Assembly (NCBI GenBank): GCA_028285755.1
Contig: JANQOQ010000008.1
Span: forward strand, 1,085,399-1,149,398
Length of the DNA: 64,000 bases
Source of the DNA: Puniceicoccaceae bacterium
GTDB taxonomy: Bacteria; Verrucomicrobiota; Verrucomicrobiia; Opitutales; JAFGAQ01
Reading direction: 5' to 3'
Position numbers and translations under genes: made by a program. Of this stretch, positions 36,749 to 44,826 are shown in pieces. Within the stretch, counting starts at the first letter, position 1. Each line of letters starts with the position of its first letter. The notes beneath the pieces are model-generated. The model did not search any database, was not told the DNA's origin, and was given only the letters and a program-made list of their open reading frames with translations.

Positions 36749-36775
36749 TCAAATATTTCATATATTCAAATATTT
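36749..36775. promoter_or_regulatory. Direct repeat in the kamA/arsR divergent promoter region
   Basis: TCAAATATTT occurs twice (36749-36758 and 36766-36775), 17 bases apart from start to start, each with an AAATATTT palindrome. It lies 12-38 bases upstream of the ArsR-type gene and 36-62 bases from kamA. Palindromic AT-rich sites are typical for ArsR dimers, so these are likely operators for autoregulation and perhaps for kamA. Confidence 0.5.
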
Positions 36776-36786
36776 AAATACATTTT

Positions 36787-37095
36787 ATGGAAGATCAGGA
36801 TCTGGCAGTTAAACTATGGGCAGTAGGGGACGAGGTTCGTGTGCGCATCCTTCGTGCCTTGCCTAATCAGGAGGATTGCCAGAATCAGATCAATGTGACC
36901 GCACTTTGTGAGCAGCTTGGGCTCGCACAGCCTACGGTGTCGCATCATCTGCGTGTATTGCGGCAGGCAGGCATCATTCGTAAATCCAAGATGTGCCGGG
37001 ACTGTTACTACTGGATAGACCCGGAGGGTAATGAAGCATTGCTGGAGGCAATCAGAGAGCTTCTCATCAGTCCGATTTTAATAGATAAGGACTAA
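36787..37095 (+). CDS. ArsR-family winged-helix transcriptional regulator
   Basis: This 102-residue DNA-binding protein has the ArsR helix-turn-helix: a dimer helix at the front (VGDEVRVRILRALPN), then VTALCEQLGLAQPTVSHHLRVLRQAGII and the beta-wing KSKMCRDCYYW. The Cys pair in MCRDC, plus Cys residues near the recognition region, could bind a metal or sense sulfur or redox state; the ligand is unknown. The divergent layout with kamA and the repeated AAATATTT sites between them suggest it controls both. Confidence 0.92.
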   Translation: MEDQDLAVKLWAVGDEVRVRILRALPNQEDCQNQINVTALCEQLGLAQPTVSHHLRVLRQAGIIRKSKMCRDCYYWIDPEGNEALLEAIRELLISPILIDKD

Positions 37096-37176
37096 ATAGC
37101 CGCCTGAGGCGATTGACTTGGGACTTTATGGGGGTTAATCTCAATCCATAAGTATTATCTCAACCTACTTTTAATT

Positions 37177-38184
37177 ATGATCCCACGCAGAGACTTTTTG
37201 AAATCCATGGCAGCGGTCACCTCGAGTTTGATGCTACCTGCCGGTTTAACCGCCAATTCATCCACAACCCGGGATAAGTGGGGTTCGTTATTGCCCCAAC
37301 GTATGCTGGGAAAGACGGGTGTGCCCGTTACGATGCTCGGTGTCGGCGGATTTCACGTGGGCTGGACACTTGAGAAAGATGCCCAGGAGGTTATTGAAGC
37401 GGCTATTGAAGGCGGTATCCGGTTCTTTGATACAGCAGAGTCTTACCAAAAGGGAGAGAGTGAGCGGCGCTACGGCAAATACCTGGTTCCCAAATATCGG
37501 GATGAGGTCTATATTATGACCAAGACGACGTCCCGCACTGCGGAGGGAGCCATGGAACATCTGGAGGGCTCACTCAAGCGTATGAACTGTGATTACGTAG
37601 ACCTCTGGCAAATACACTCCGTCCGTGATCCCAATGACGTGGACAACCGGCTGGACCAGGGAGTTTTAAAAGTTCTCGAGAAAGCTCAGGCCCAGGGTAA
37701 AGTAAAGCACATCGGATTTACCGGTCATGCGAATCCCTACGCGCATAAGTGGATGCTTGAGATGACGAAGGGAGAGGATCCCATGCAGACCATTCAGATG
37801 CCGATTAACTGTATCGACCCTCATTTTTATAGCTTTATGGAGAATGCGCTTCCGGAATCCGTAAAGCGCAACTACGGCATTATCGCGATGAAGACCCTTG
37901 CCGATGGGCGATTCTTTGCTGAGAAGAAGCGACTGGATCAGGTGCAGTGGACCAGTGATGACCCTTTGGTCCCCAATCATATCACGATTAAAGAAGCGCT
38001 TGATTTTGCATGGTCCATGCCCGTCAGTACATTGGTGACCGGTGCAGAAAATGCAGACATGCTGAAAGAGAAAATTGAATATGCGAAGGCATTTGTAGAG
38101 ATGACTGAAACGGATCGAGCAGCATTGCTGGATCGCACAGAGGCGCTTGCGGGCAATGCCGTGGAATATTACAAGCGTGTATAG
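37177..38184 (+). CDS. Tat-exported aldo/keto reductase
   Basis: This 335-residue aldo/keto reductase has an N-terminal twin-arginine signal (R-R-D-F-L-K at residues 4-9, then an Ala/Ser/Leu stretch), so it is folded with cofactor and exported. The TIM-barrel tetrad is visible: Asp in FFDTAESYQ, Tyr in the same block, Lys in IMTKTT, and His in LWQIHSV. NAD(P)-dependent exported reductases of this kind are common in Verrucomicrobiota and Planctomycetes. The substrate is unknown. It stands alone between arsR and carA. Confidence 0.92.
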   Translation: MIPRRDFLKSMAAVTSSLMLPAGLTANSSTTRDKWGSLLPQRMLGKTGVPVTMLGVGGFHVGWTLEKDAQEVIEAAIEGGIRFFDTAESYQKGESERRYGKYLVPKYRDEVYIMTKTTSRTAEGAMEHLEGSLKRMNCDYVDLWQIHSVRDPNDVDNRLDQGVLKVLEKAQAQGKVKHIGFTGHANPYAHKWMLEMTKGEDPMQTIQMPINCIDPHFYSFMENALPESVKRNYGIIAMKTLADGRFFAEKKRLDQVQWTSDDPLVPNHITIKEALDFAWSMPVSTLVTGAENADMLKEKIEYAKAFVEMTETDRAALLDRTEALAGNAVEYYKRV

Positions 38185-38293
38185 TTAGTAGTGCTACGCT
38201 TTTGATTACTAATATTGCCTCCGATAACAAACGTTCTCACTTGACGGGCGTTTGCCTTCGCTTAGCTTCGTGCATAAACGAAAGGTTTATCAT

Positions 38294-39469
38294 ATGCAGA
38301 ATGACACATTGCCCGGTTTAATCGCGTTCGAGGACGGAACGTATTTCATTGGTGAAGGATTTGGGGCAGAAGGAACAACCGTGGGTGAAGCCGTATTTAA
38401 TACGAGCATGACCGGATATCAGGAGATTCTTACTGATCCTTCCTACTTCGGGCAAATTGTTACCATGACCACCTCACATGTTGGCAACTACGGAGTGAAT
38501 GAGCGGGATGTAGAATCTGCGAAGCCTATGGTGAATGCATTTGTTGTACGTGAGGTTAGCCCCGTAAGTAGTAATTGGCGCAGCACCCATTCTCTGTCGG
38601 AATACCTGAAGCAGCATAATATCCCCGGTATCAGTGATGTGGACACACGGACCATTACCATGAAATTACGCCAGGCGGGAGTGATGAAAGCCTGTGTGTC
38701 CACGGAAGGTATCAGTCCGGAAGCGGCGATCGAGAAGGCACGCAGCTGGGAAGGTCTCGTAGGGGTGGACTATGCCAAGGAGGTTTCTTCAAAGGATATC
38801 TACGAGTGGGATAACACTTCGGATGAGAATGAGTTGTTCACTGTAACCGGAATGGATGATTTTTACCCCAAGCTGCTCGAGGGCCGCACGATTTACCATA
38901 TCGTTGCAATCGATTTTGGGGCCAAACGTTCGATATTCCGTAATTTGAGTCGCCACGGGTTTCGCATAACGGTCGTGCCTGCAGATACAAGTGTAGATAA
39001 GATTGAGTCCCTGAATCCAGACGGTATATTCCTCTCCAATGGCCCGGGTGACCCGGAGCCCGTGAAGTATGCCCAGGAAACGGTGCGCCAGCTTATTCCG
39101 AAATACCCGATGTTTGGAATATGCTTTGGTCATCAGATCATTACGCATGCATTGGGTGCGAGCACTTATAAGCTTAAGTTTGGGCATCGTGGGGGCAATC
39201 AACCCGTAAAGAATATGGAATCGGGGGTTGTGATGATTACAGCGCAGAATCATGGATTTGCATCCAAGGCTGAAGATTTTGAAAGTCTGGATGCGGTGAT
39301 CACCGAGTTGAATTTGAATGATAACACCGTTGCGGGTTTACGACACAAGGAATACCCGGTATTCTCAGTGCAATACCACCCGGAGGCAGGGCCTGGACCC
39401 AATGACGCTTTCCCTCATTTCGAGACGTTCTACCAAATGGTGGCAGAGTCCAAGAAGGTTAGCGCCTAA
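38294..39469 (+). CDS. carA: Carbamoyl-phosphate synthase small subunit
   Basis: This is the glutaminase subunit that feeds ammonia to CarB for carbamoyl phosphate, used in arginine and pyrimidine synthesis. It has 391 residues. The ATG at 38294, with AAAGG before it, is preferred to a TTG 42 bases upstream. The N-terminal CPSase domain begins GLIAFEDGTYFIGEGFGAEG. The class I amidotransferase nucleophile is the Cys in GICFGHQI, and the His-Glu pair is in QYHPEAGPGP. The large subunit gene is not in the window. It converges with the secreted-protein gene, overlapping by four bases. Confidence 0.96.
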   Translation: MQNDTLPGLIAFEDGTYFIGEGFGAEGTTVGEAVFNTSMTGYQEILTDPSYFGQIVTMTTSHVGNYGVNERDVESAKPMVNAFVVREVSPVSSNWRSTHSLSEYLKQHNIPGISDVDTRTITMKLRQAGVMKACVSTEGISPEAAIEKARSWEGLVGVDYAKEVSSKDIYEWDNTSDENELFTVTGMDDFYPKLLEGRTIYHIVAIDFGAKRSIFRNLSRHGFRITVVPADTSVDKIESLNPDGIFLSNGPGDPEPVKYAQETVRQLIPKYPMFGICFGHQIITHALGASTYKLKFGHRGGNQPVKNMESGVVMITAQNHGFASKAEDFESLDAVITELNLNDNTVAGLRHKEYPVFSVQYHPEAGPGPNDAFPHFETFYQMVAESKKVSA

Positions 39470-40173
39470 TCTTCGTCTACTTCTTCGAAATCCAGGCTGA
39501 TACTACCGAGTATCGATTGGAAGTCGCTGATAAAACCATCGATTCGATCTAAAGGACCTTGCAGGCTGACTTCAAGGATACCCTGCGGTAATTCTACATA
39601 GTATAGGATGTTCCGCAAAGCTTTGGGTCGCATCCTGCGCTCTTCAAGCAGGGTATAGTCAATATAGTAGGCTTCTCTAGCTAAAAGATACGCCAGGTGG
39701 CCAGTATCGCGAAAACTTAAATCTGGATTGTTCAGAACAAAGCCATCTCGATACTCATTCATGAGGGATGCGATATGAATGGTAAGAAACTGTTTATCGA
39801 TGAGAGTCATAAACTCCTCAGCTGGAATGAGTGAAACCCCCAATTGAATATCCGTGGCTACCCGATGGCTGAATAAAACGGAGTATGCGCCTGTATTGGT
39901 TACCCCGTGTAGCCATTGCTTCAAAATAGGTATACGAAGACTTATCGAGTTTCCTTCGAGCAAAAGATACATACCGTCAAGTCCATCCACATTATAGGTA
40001 ATCACCTGAGGTTCGAATTTTTCGGATATGCTTTTTGGGCGGTTAATGTAGGGGCCAGGGAATCGGCTAAGCGATTCAAGGAGTGCAGACTTATCTATAG
40101 GTTCGGTCGTTCCTTCTTCAGTCTGTGCAATGCTCATCCAGGGTATGATACACAGTAAGCAAAATAAGCGCAT
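39466..40173 (-). CDS. Secreted protein of unknown family, cassette A (paralogue of 43986-44684)
   Basis: The start at 40173 gives a signal peptide (MRLFCLLCIIPWMSIAQ) and a ~235-residue protein; upstream in-frame starts exist. I recognise no family. It aligns end to end with the product of 43986-44684: ITYNVDGLDG matches VTYTIDGLLG, the FSHRVATDIQ area matches YNHRIMTDLR, YYIDYTLLE matches FYLDYILLD, and both end in an acidic EVDE. Identity is only moderate, far lower than for the neighbouring pilin genes. It is the last gene of the downstream pseudopilin cassette. A role as a secreted partner of the pilus-like structure is inference. Confidence 0.75.
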   Translation of the reverse strand: MRLFCLLCIIPWMSIAQTEEGTTEPIDKSALLESLSRFPGPYINRPKSISEKFEPQVITYNVDGLDGMYLLLEGNSISLRIPILKQWLHGVTNTGAYSVLFSHRVATDIQLGVSLIPAEEFMTLIDKQFLTIHIASLMNEYRDGFVLNNPDLSFRDTGHLAYLLAREAYYIDYTLLEERRMRPKALRNILYYVELPQGILEVSLQGPLDRIDGFISDFQSILGSISLDFEEVDED

Positions 40174-40237
40174 ATTTGCTAATGCGCTCATCATCAGTCT
40201 ATCAGCACAATGGCTACCGGGATTATTCACTTTTTGC

Positions 40238-42625
40238 CTATAAGCTTGTAGCCGCCAGATATTCAGTTTCGGTGATATCCTTAAACTTTAACCTGCGGAA
40301 AGTCCGAATATTAGGAGTGCCCGGAGGATAATAACCGTTGTAGAAATTATCGTTGAAGCCCCAATCCCGAACAGGGGGATGATAGAAGTGGGTGTAATTA
40401 TAGGGCATGGGCTTGGTTTGGATTTCACTCTCGAATAACGCGACCATGGATGTGCGTAAGGTCAGTGTGCCATCCCAATCCTCCAGGAACCGGGGGAAAT
40501 TGTGTGCTCCGCCACTTCGTGCGCCGTTGCTGGGTGTGGAAACGGTGCCTTCCGGTATGGTAGGGGTTAACCCTGTCAAGATAGCTGTGGAAACTTCGGT
40601 AAAGGTAGGGGCATCACGGTTACCATCATGCGATTGGGCACTGTATTTGCGATTGTTACGGCCAGTGGGCGCCCAGTCTTCTGAGAGGATGGTGAGTGCA
40701 TCGGAAATCAATGCCACAGGTGGTTCATCAATGTAACCCCCACTATTATTTGTGTAGTGGTTGGTTTCGATCACACTTGAATCGTTCGTGTGTGCTACCC
40801 CGTTTGCATTAAAGTTGCCGACCACATAGAGCGGCGCGTTTGTGGCTACGGTAAACCCCCGATCTGCGGTAAATGACGGAGCCGGCACCTTTTCGCCATC
40901 AATTAACTGAAGTGCAATATTGGTAGTGGTGGTAGTCGTAACGTAAGTCGTGACAGGTACTTGAGTCCAGTAACCGCTTCTGTAACCAGTCCATATCCAT
41001 TCCCATTCCCAAGTTGTCTCTGGGGTAGTGGTGGTAATCGTATTTGTAAGGTCACCTTTCACGATATCATCCACGCGGCTGCCCGCGTTGGCTTCGATTG
41101 GAAACTCTACATAAATCACGCCGTTCCAGTCCTTGGTCGGGTCATAAGTAGCGTCGCCAGAGCTATCTGCCCAATAAGTAGCACCCAAATCAGTGCCAGA
41201 GCTGTTAGCGTTATCGTCAACCGCTTTTCGTAGCTCAGCAATATCGATGGAAATCAGTGATATCTCTTTATCCTGCCGGTGATCATATAGCCCAGCTGTT
41301 ACATAGCCACCGCTATATTCGTAAATTTCAGCTTCCCCATCGGTTTCGATATCGTTGATGTTGTAGTTGCTGGCTCCGATCACACCATCCGGTAGCTCAA
41401 CTTCAATGAGAACGGGATTGCCGGAAGAATCCAGGGCAATGTTTCCATCAAATGGGTTTAACGGATTTACCGGCACATTGTCGTTAATGCGGTCATACTT
41501 GTAAGCGCTCACGCGATAGCCGGAACTGGTTGAACTATCTACGGTAACTTTGAAAATAAGGCCTGCCTTGGCTGCGAATTTTTCATTACGCACCCCGTCG
41601 GATTTTACATCCACGTGTGACGTAGGCAGGAGTGGCTCGATGAGTGCATATGCGTAGTTTTCGCTTTCGTCCGCATTGGTTGCGGGGTTGTCGTGCACAT
41701 AGTCGTGGATGCCGATGGGATTCAATACAGGTACGTTGTGAGCTGAATCCTGGACGTTCCCATCCCAAAGCTGTGATGATTGCGTGCGCCAGTTACTGTC
41801 CAAACTGTCTACCCAGTTGCTGCCTTGCTTCATGCTTACAGTGCTGCCCTCGTCATTTAGAAATTTTACGGGGCCTGTGTATAGTTCTGCGCCCGTGTAT
41901 TGGTACTGCTTACTGCCGTGGCGTATATTACCGGCGGCAGAAAAAGTGTCATAGAAGGTGAGTCCGTCGACCGCCATGAGCCATGCATCCTTATTTGAGT
42001 GCACGGGTCCGGTCACCGACATTGTGGGGCCCGGGTGTATCTCAAAGTCCATATTATAGAACATGGCATTTGAGAACAGGGGAGAATCCCGCACCTGTAG
42101 CACCTGGCTCACATAGGAAGTAACTTCCTTGTTATTTAACTCAGCTGCGATACCGGTTGCCTTTGAAAACACTTCAATCTCGCGAACAAATACTTTTTTG
42201 CCCTTGAGAGGATCGAACTCCCAGCGTGGGTCCGTTGGGTTTAGGTAGAGCCAATAACCATCCGGTATGATACCCCCTTTAACTTCCGTGCGGGTCAGAT
42301 CAATATTGGAGGTAGAATAAAACGAGCTGGATGAGCTGGGAACCGTTATCGGATTCGTCTTCAGCTCATTCATGGGAAAAGTCGTGCGCGAAACAAAGCG
42401 ACGGATTAGGTCGGCGTGCCCATACTCCGCATAGGATTCTGCGGCATTGCGGGTTTCGTGAATGAGTTTATTGAGAATAATGAGCTGGCGCTCATTAACC
42501 CCACGATTCAGCTGCGATGCTAATATGAGAATAAGTGCAATGGATAGGATCATGACTGCAGCAATGGTACTGCCACGCTTTGATTTTGCCCATCGGATGC
42601 TAGAGTTGGAATTTTGCGGATTCAT
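40238..42625 (-). CDS. Large PilX-like pilus-assembly protein, cassette A
   Basis: This 795-residue protein has one N-terminal transmembrane helix after a short basic lead (KSKRGSTIAAVMILSIALILILASQLNRG), in the style of PilX_N pilus-assembly proteins and without the Glu5 of true pilins. A long periplasmic part follows, with repeated GPVHSN and GPLYVVGNFNANG-type beta segments. Residues ~525-570 hold a Trp- and Thr-rich insert absent from the paralogue. It is about two-thirds to three-quarters identical to the product of 44827-47181 over much of its length. It lies 9 bases after the PilW-like gene. It may be a minor tip or surface subunit. Confidence 0.82.
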   Translation of the reverse strand: MNPQNSNSSIRWAKSKRGSTIAAVMILSIALILILASQLNRGVNERQLIILNKLIHETRNAAESYAEYGHADLIRRFVSRTTFPMNELKTNPITVPSSSSSFYSTSNIDLTRTEVKGGIIPDGYWLYLNPTDPRWEFDPLKGKKVFVREIEVFSKATGIAAELNNKEVTSYVSQVLQVRDSPLFSNAMFYNMDFEIHPGPTMSVTGPVHSNKDAWLMAVDGLTFYDTFSAAGNIRHGSKQYQYTGAELYTGPVKFLNDEGSTVSMKQGSNWVDSLDSNWRTQSSQLWDGNVQDSAHNVPVLNPIGIHDYVHDNPATNADESENYAYALIEPLLPTSHVDVKSDGVRNEKFAAKAGLIFKVTVDSSTSSGYRVSAYKYDRINDNVPVNPLNPFDGNIALDSSGNPVLIEVELPDGVIGASNYNINDIETDGEAEIYEYSGGYVTAGLYDHRQDKEISLISIDIAELRKAVDDNANSSGTDLGATYWADSSGDATYDPTKDWNGVIYVEFPIEANAGSRVDDIVKGDLTNTITTTTPETTWEWEWIWTGYRSGYWTQVPVTTYVTTTTTTNIALQLIDGEKVPAPSFTADRGFTVATNAPLYVVGNFNANGVAHTNDSSVIETNHYTNNSGGYIDEPPVALISDALTILSEDWAPTGRNNRKYSAQSHDGNRDAPTFTEVSTAILTGLTPTIPEGTVSTPSNGARSGGAHNFPRFLEDWDGTLTLRTSMVALFESEIQTKPMPYNYTHFYHPPVRDWGFNDNFYNGYYPPGTPNIRTFRRLKFKDITETEYLAATSL

Positions 42626-42634
42626 GGGTTGGGT

Positions 42635-43315
42635 TTAGCCTCTGGGTGCTATGGTGAAATTGTACGTGTCAGTGATCTGCTTGTAGTCGTTGCCGTGCAC
42701 GATCTGGCCATTCATCAGGATCGCACGATCCTTGAAATTGTAGAAGATATCGCCATCCAGCAGGCCGATCATTTCATCCACAAGAATATCATGATTACTC
42801 TCCGTATTCGCAGCGGGGATCAAATCTTCGATGGCGTCCTGTTGATTAGCCACCGGGACATCGATATCAAAGTATTTAACTGCGCCCTGGTTATTATCCT
42901 CTTCAACAGCTAAGTAAAGGCCGATGACTCGATCTATTGGTGCGGGGGTTGTGTCTGCAGGGTAGGGATCAACGCCGTAGTAGATAAGTACCAGAAATTT
43001 GCCGGATTCGCCGTCCCTCAGGCGTCCGGTTCCGTGGTTTGATGAATTTCTAAAGTCTACGAACGTACCGTTCTTCCAGGAACCTTTGAAGCTGTCATAG
43101 AGTATGAAGTGGTTAGACTCTCTTGCCTCGTTTATCATATAATCCGAAATATCCCTTACGGTTTTATTAGCGTCGAGTTTGGCATCAGCTTTAAACAAAG
43201 TTGTGCTGGATTGGATGAAATACGGTAGCAGCCCTGCCATAACGAGCATGAAGATCGCCATGGCAAAAAGAACTTCTATCAGGGAGTATCCGCGTTTTCT
43301 GTGTGGCTTATTCAT
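42635..43315 (-). CDS. PilW-like prepilin, cassette A
   Basis: This 226-residue pseudopilin begins MNKPHRKRG-YSLIEVLFAMAIF, a class III signal with prepilin-peptidase cleavage after Gly9 and Glu at +5, followed by the hydrophobic pilin helix. The C-terminal domain includes a stretch (DGESGKFLVLIYYGVDPYP) shared with its paralogue at 47187-47876. It follows the PilV-like gene by 7 bases. Minor pilins of this kind form the priming tip of type IV pili or type II secretion pseudopili. No ATPase, platform protein or secretin gene is in the window. Confidence 0.88.
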   Translation of the reverse strand: MNKPHRKRGYSLIEVLFAMAIFMLVMAGLLPYFIQSSTTLFKADAKLDANKTVRDISDYMINEARESNHFILYDSFKGSWKNGTFVDFRNSSNHGTGRLRDGESGKFLVLIYYGVDPYPADTTPAPIDRVIGLYLAVEEDNNQGAVKYFDIDVPVANQQDAIEDLIPAANTESNHDILVDEMIGLLDGDIFYNFKDRAILMNGQIVHGNDYKQITDTYNFTIAPRG

Positions 43316-43322
43316 GAGTAGA

Positions 43323-43871
43323 TTAGAATGTGGGTACTTTGGCCTTTATGATTTGCACTTGCCCATCCAACTGGGTGCCGCTGTAGGAAGAGGGTGTTTC
43401 ATAACGATATTGGATGATGACTTCCAAAGCTTCTGTGGGGCTTGATCCGCTATTCAAGTCATTCACGGTAATATCAAATTCCATAGGCATGATCAGCTTG
43501 CTGTAAGTTTCATCGTCTTCCAGAACATCAATCACGATATCGCGGTAGTTGGTGCTCCCGATATAGAGCGGGTCATCAATGATGCTTGTTTGCGTAATGG
43601 ATGAATAGGAAGGGTGTATGGTCGCTAGGGGCTCCGTGGTTGGGTTCTGAGAAGAGGTGAGCACATCGTTGTATTCCATGCTCTTGATCTGCTCAAGATA
43701 TGCTTGAGCAGCATTCATCGCAGCGACCTCGTAAATTGTGGTTTCAGCCACTCTACGTGAGAAACCAACCGATGCCAAAACACCGGATATAAATATACCC
43801 AGGATAGCAAGCGCTACCATATTTTCGACGAGCGAAAAGCCACGTCTCCTGTGCAGAGAAGAAGTATTCAT
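43323..43871 (-). CDS. PilV-like prepilin, cassette A
   Basis: The start at 43871 gives MNTSSLHRRRG-FSLVENMVALAILGIFISG, a short basic lead then a prepilin cleavage site and pilin helix; an in-frame start 57 bases earlier would add an unlikely hydrophobic lead. The mature part is ~170 residues and resembles PilV-type minor pilins. It is clearly paralogous to the product of 47895-48449 (SRRVAETTIYEVAAMNAAQAYLEQIKSMEYNDV against SRRVSETTIYEAAAM...), and both end in KAKVPTF or KARVPTF. It is the first gene of the downstream cassette. Confidence 0.87.
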   Translation of the reverse strand: MNTSSLHRRRGFSLVENMVALAILGIFISGVLASVGFSRRVAETTIYEVAAMNAAQAYLEQIKSMEYNDVLTSSQNPTTEPLATIHPSYSSITQTSIIDDPLYIGSTNYRDIVIDVLEDDETYSKLIMPMEFDITVNDLNSGSSPTEALEVIIQYRYETPSSYSGTQLDGQVQIIKAKVPTF

Positions 43872-43948
43872 TGCGAGAAAAGAAATTAAAAAGCAGTTTA
43901 ATAATCGTAAAAAACCTGAAAAACTCAAGTTAAAATTTTTACAATTGG

Positions 43949-43982
43949 GGGTTAATTAACACTCCTTATGGGTTAATTAACA
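43949..43982. repeat. Direct repeat GGGTTAATTAACA, two copies
   Basis: GGGTTAATTAACA occurs at 43949-43961 and 43970-43982, 21 bases apart (two helix turns). Each contains the palindrome GTTAATTAAC. The pair lies just upstream of the cassette A PilV-like gene and touches the end of the preceding secreted-protein gene. Two helix-phased palindromes suggest a regulator-binding site. Confidence 0.45.
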
Positions 43983-43985
43983 ATG

Positions 43986-44684
43986 CTACTCATCCACTTC
44001 GTTAATGCCTAGATCTCGCAAAAAGGCCTTATAATCAGGCAGCATAGCATCTACATTTTCCTGGGGTCCGGAGAGCGTGAGTTCTAGCAGAAAAGTGCTG
44101 TCCAGAGGTATGTAGTAACTGTAAGATCGTTGAGGATTATTACTTTTTATATCCAATAAGATGTAATCGAGGTAAAAAGTAGGTTTGCTCAGTAAGAATC
44201 GATGGTAACCCTCTTCACGGAGCTCCTGGTTGAGGGATTCGGGTAAAACCAGGCGATCTCCATAATCAGCTCTAAGCCCTGCCAGGTAGGCTATGAGGCT
44301 ATCTGCTGAAGGTTCACCCAGAAACGCTTGAGCAGGCAAGATGGAGAAAGTCATACGCAGATCCGTCATGATTCGGTGATTATAGGACAATGAGAATTCT
44401 TTAGAGGGAGGGTTTTTGATCCAATTTCTGGGTAGTGAGATTCTGAGATTGATAGGCTCTGAGTTGATAAATAGCTCTTCGCCTAATAATCCATCAATGG
44501 TGTAGGTAACGATTTCGGCCTGCATGGGAATGGCCGCATTGATGGGCCTTGATAAGGTATCCCCTTGGAAACTGTCTACCCACTGCTGTATGCTTATGGT
44601 CTCAAATACTTCACTGTCGCTATTTTGTGCATGTAGGGGATGCAGCGCGATTGATAGGGCGAGTGCTAAAAGGGAGTATCTCAT
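43986..44684 (-). CDS. Secreted protein of unknown family, cassette B (paralogue of 39466-40173)
   Basis: This 232-residue protein has a signal peptide (MRYSLLALALSIALHPLHAQ). No known family is recognised. It shares with its paralogue a central VTYTIDGL-type strand, an HRIMTD block, a FYLDYILLD block and a C-terminal EVDE. Unlike the paralogue, it is separated from its PilX-like gene by 142 bases that include a terminator-like stem-loop, so it may have its own promoter. It closes the upstream pseudopilin cassette. Function unknown. Confidence 0.75.
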   Translation of the reverse strand: MRYSLLALALSIALHPLHAQNSDSEVFETISIQQWVDSFQGDTLSRPINAAIPMQAEIVTYTIDGLLGEELFINSEPINLRISLPRNWIKNPPSKEFSLSYNHRIMTDLRMTFSILPAQAFLGEPSADSLIAYLAGLRADYGDRLVLPESLNQELREEGYHRFLLSKPTFYLDYILLDIKSNNPQRSYSYYIPLDSTFLLELTLSGPQENVDAMLPDYKAFLRDLGINEVDE

Positions 44685-44751
44685 TTACCGGATTCAGTTT
44701 AATCGGTCGTCACTGAAATGACAGCTTTTTCGGTGAAGATTGTAAAATTAG

Positions 44752-44795
44752 AACCCCAGCCCATCTGCCTGATGTAAACAGTTGGAGCTGGGGTT
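44752..44795 (-). terminator. Terminator-like stem-loop after the cassette B PilX-like gene
   Basis: AACCCCAGC (44752-44760) pairs with GCTGGGGTT (44787-44795), a 9-bp perfect stem, with CCA/TGG adding pairs inside. On the minus strand it is followed by CTAATTTTAC, a weak T-run. It lies between the PilX-like gene and the following secreted-protein gene, so it may lower expression of the latter. Confidence 0.6.
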
Positions 44796-44826
44796 AATTG
44801 AGGAATATAAGCTATTATATATAATA

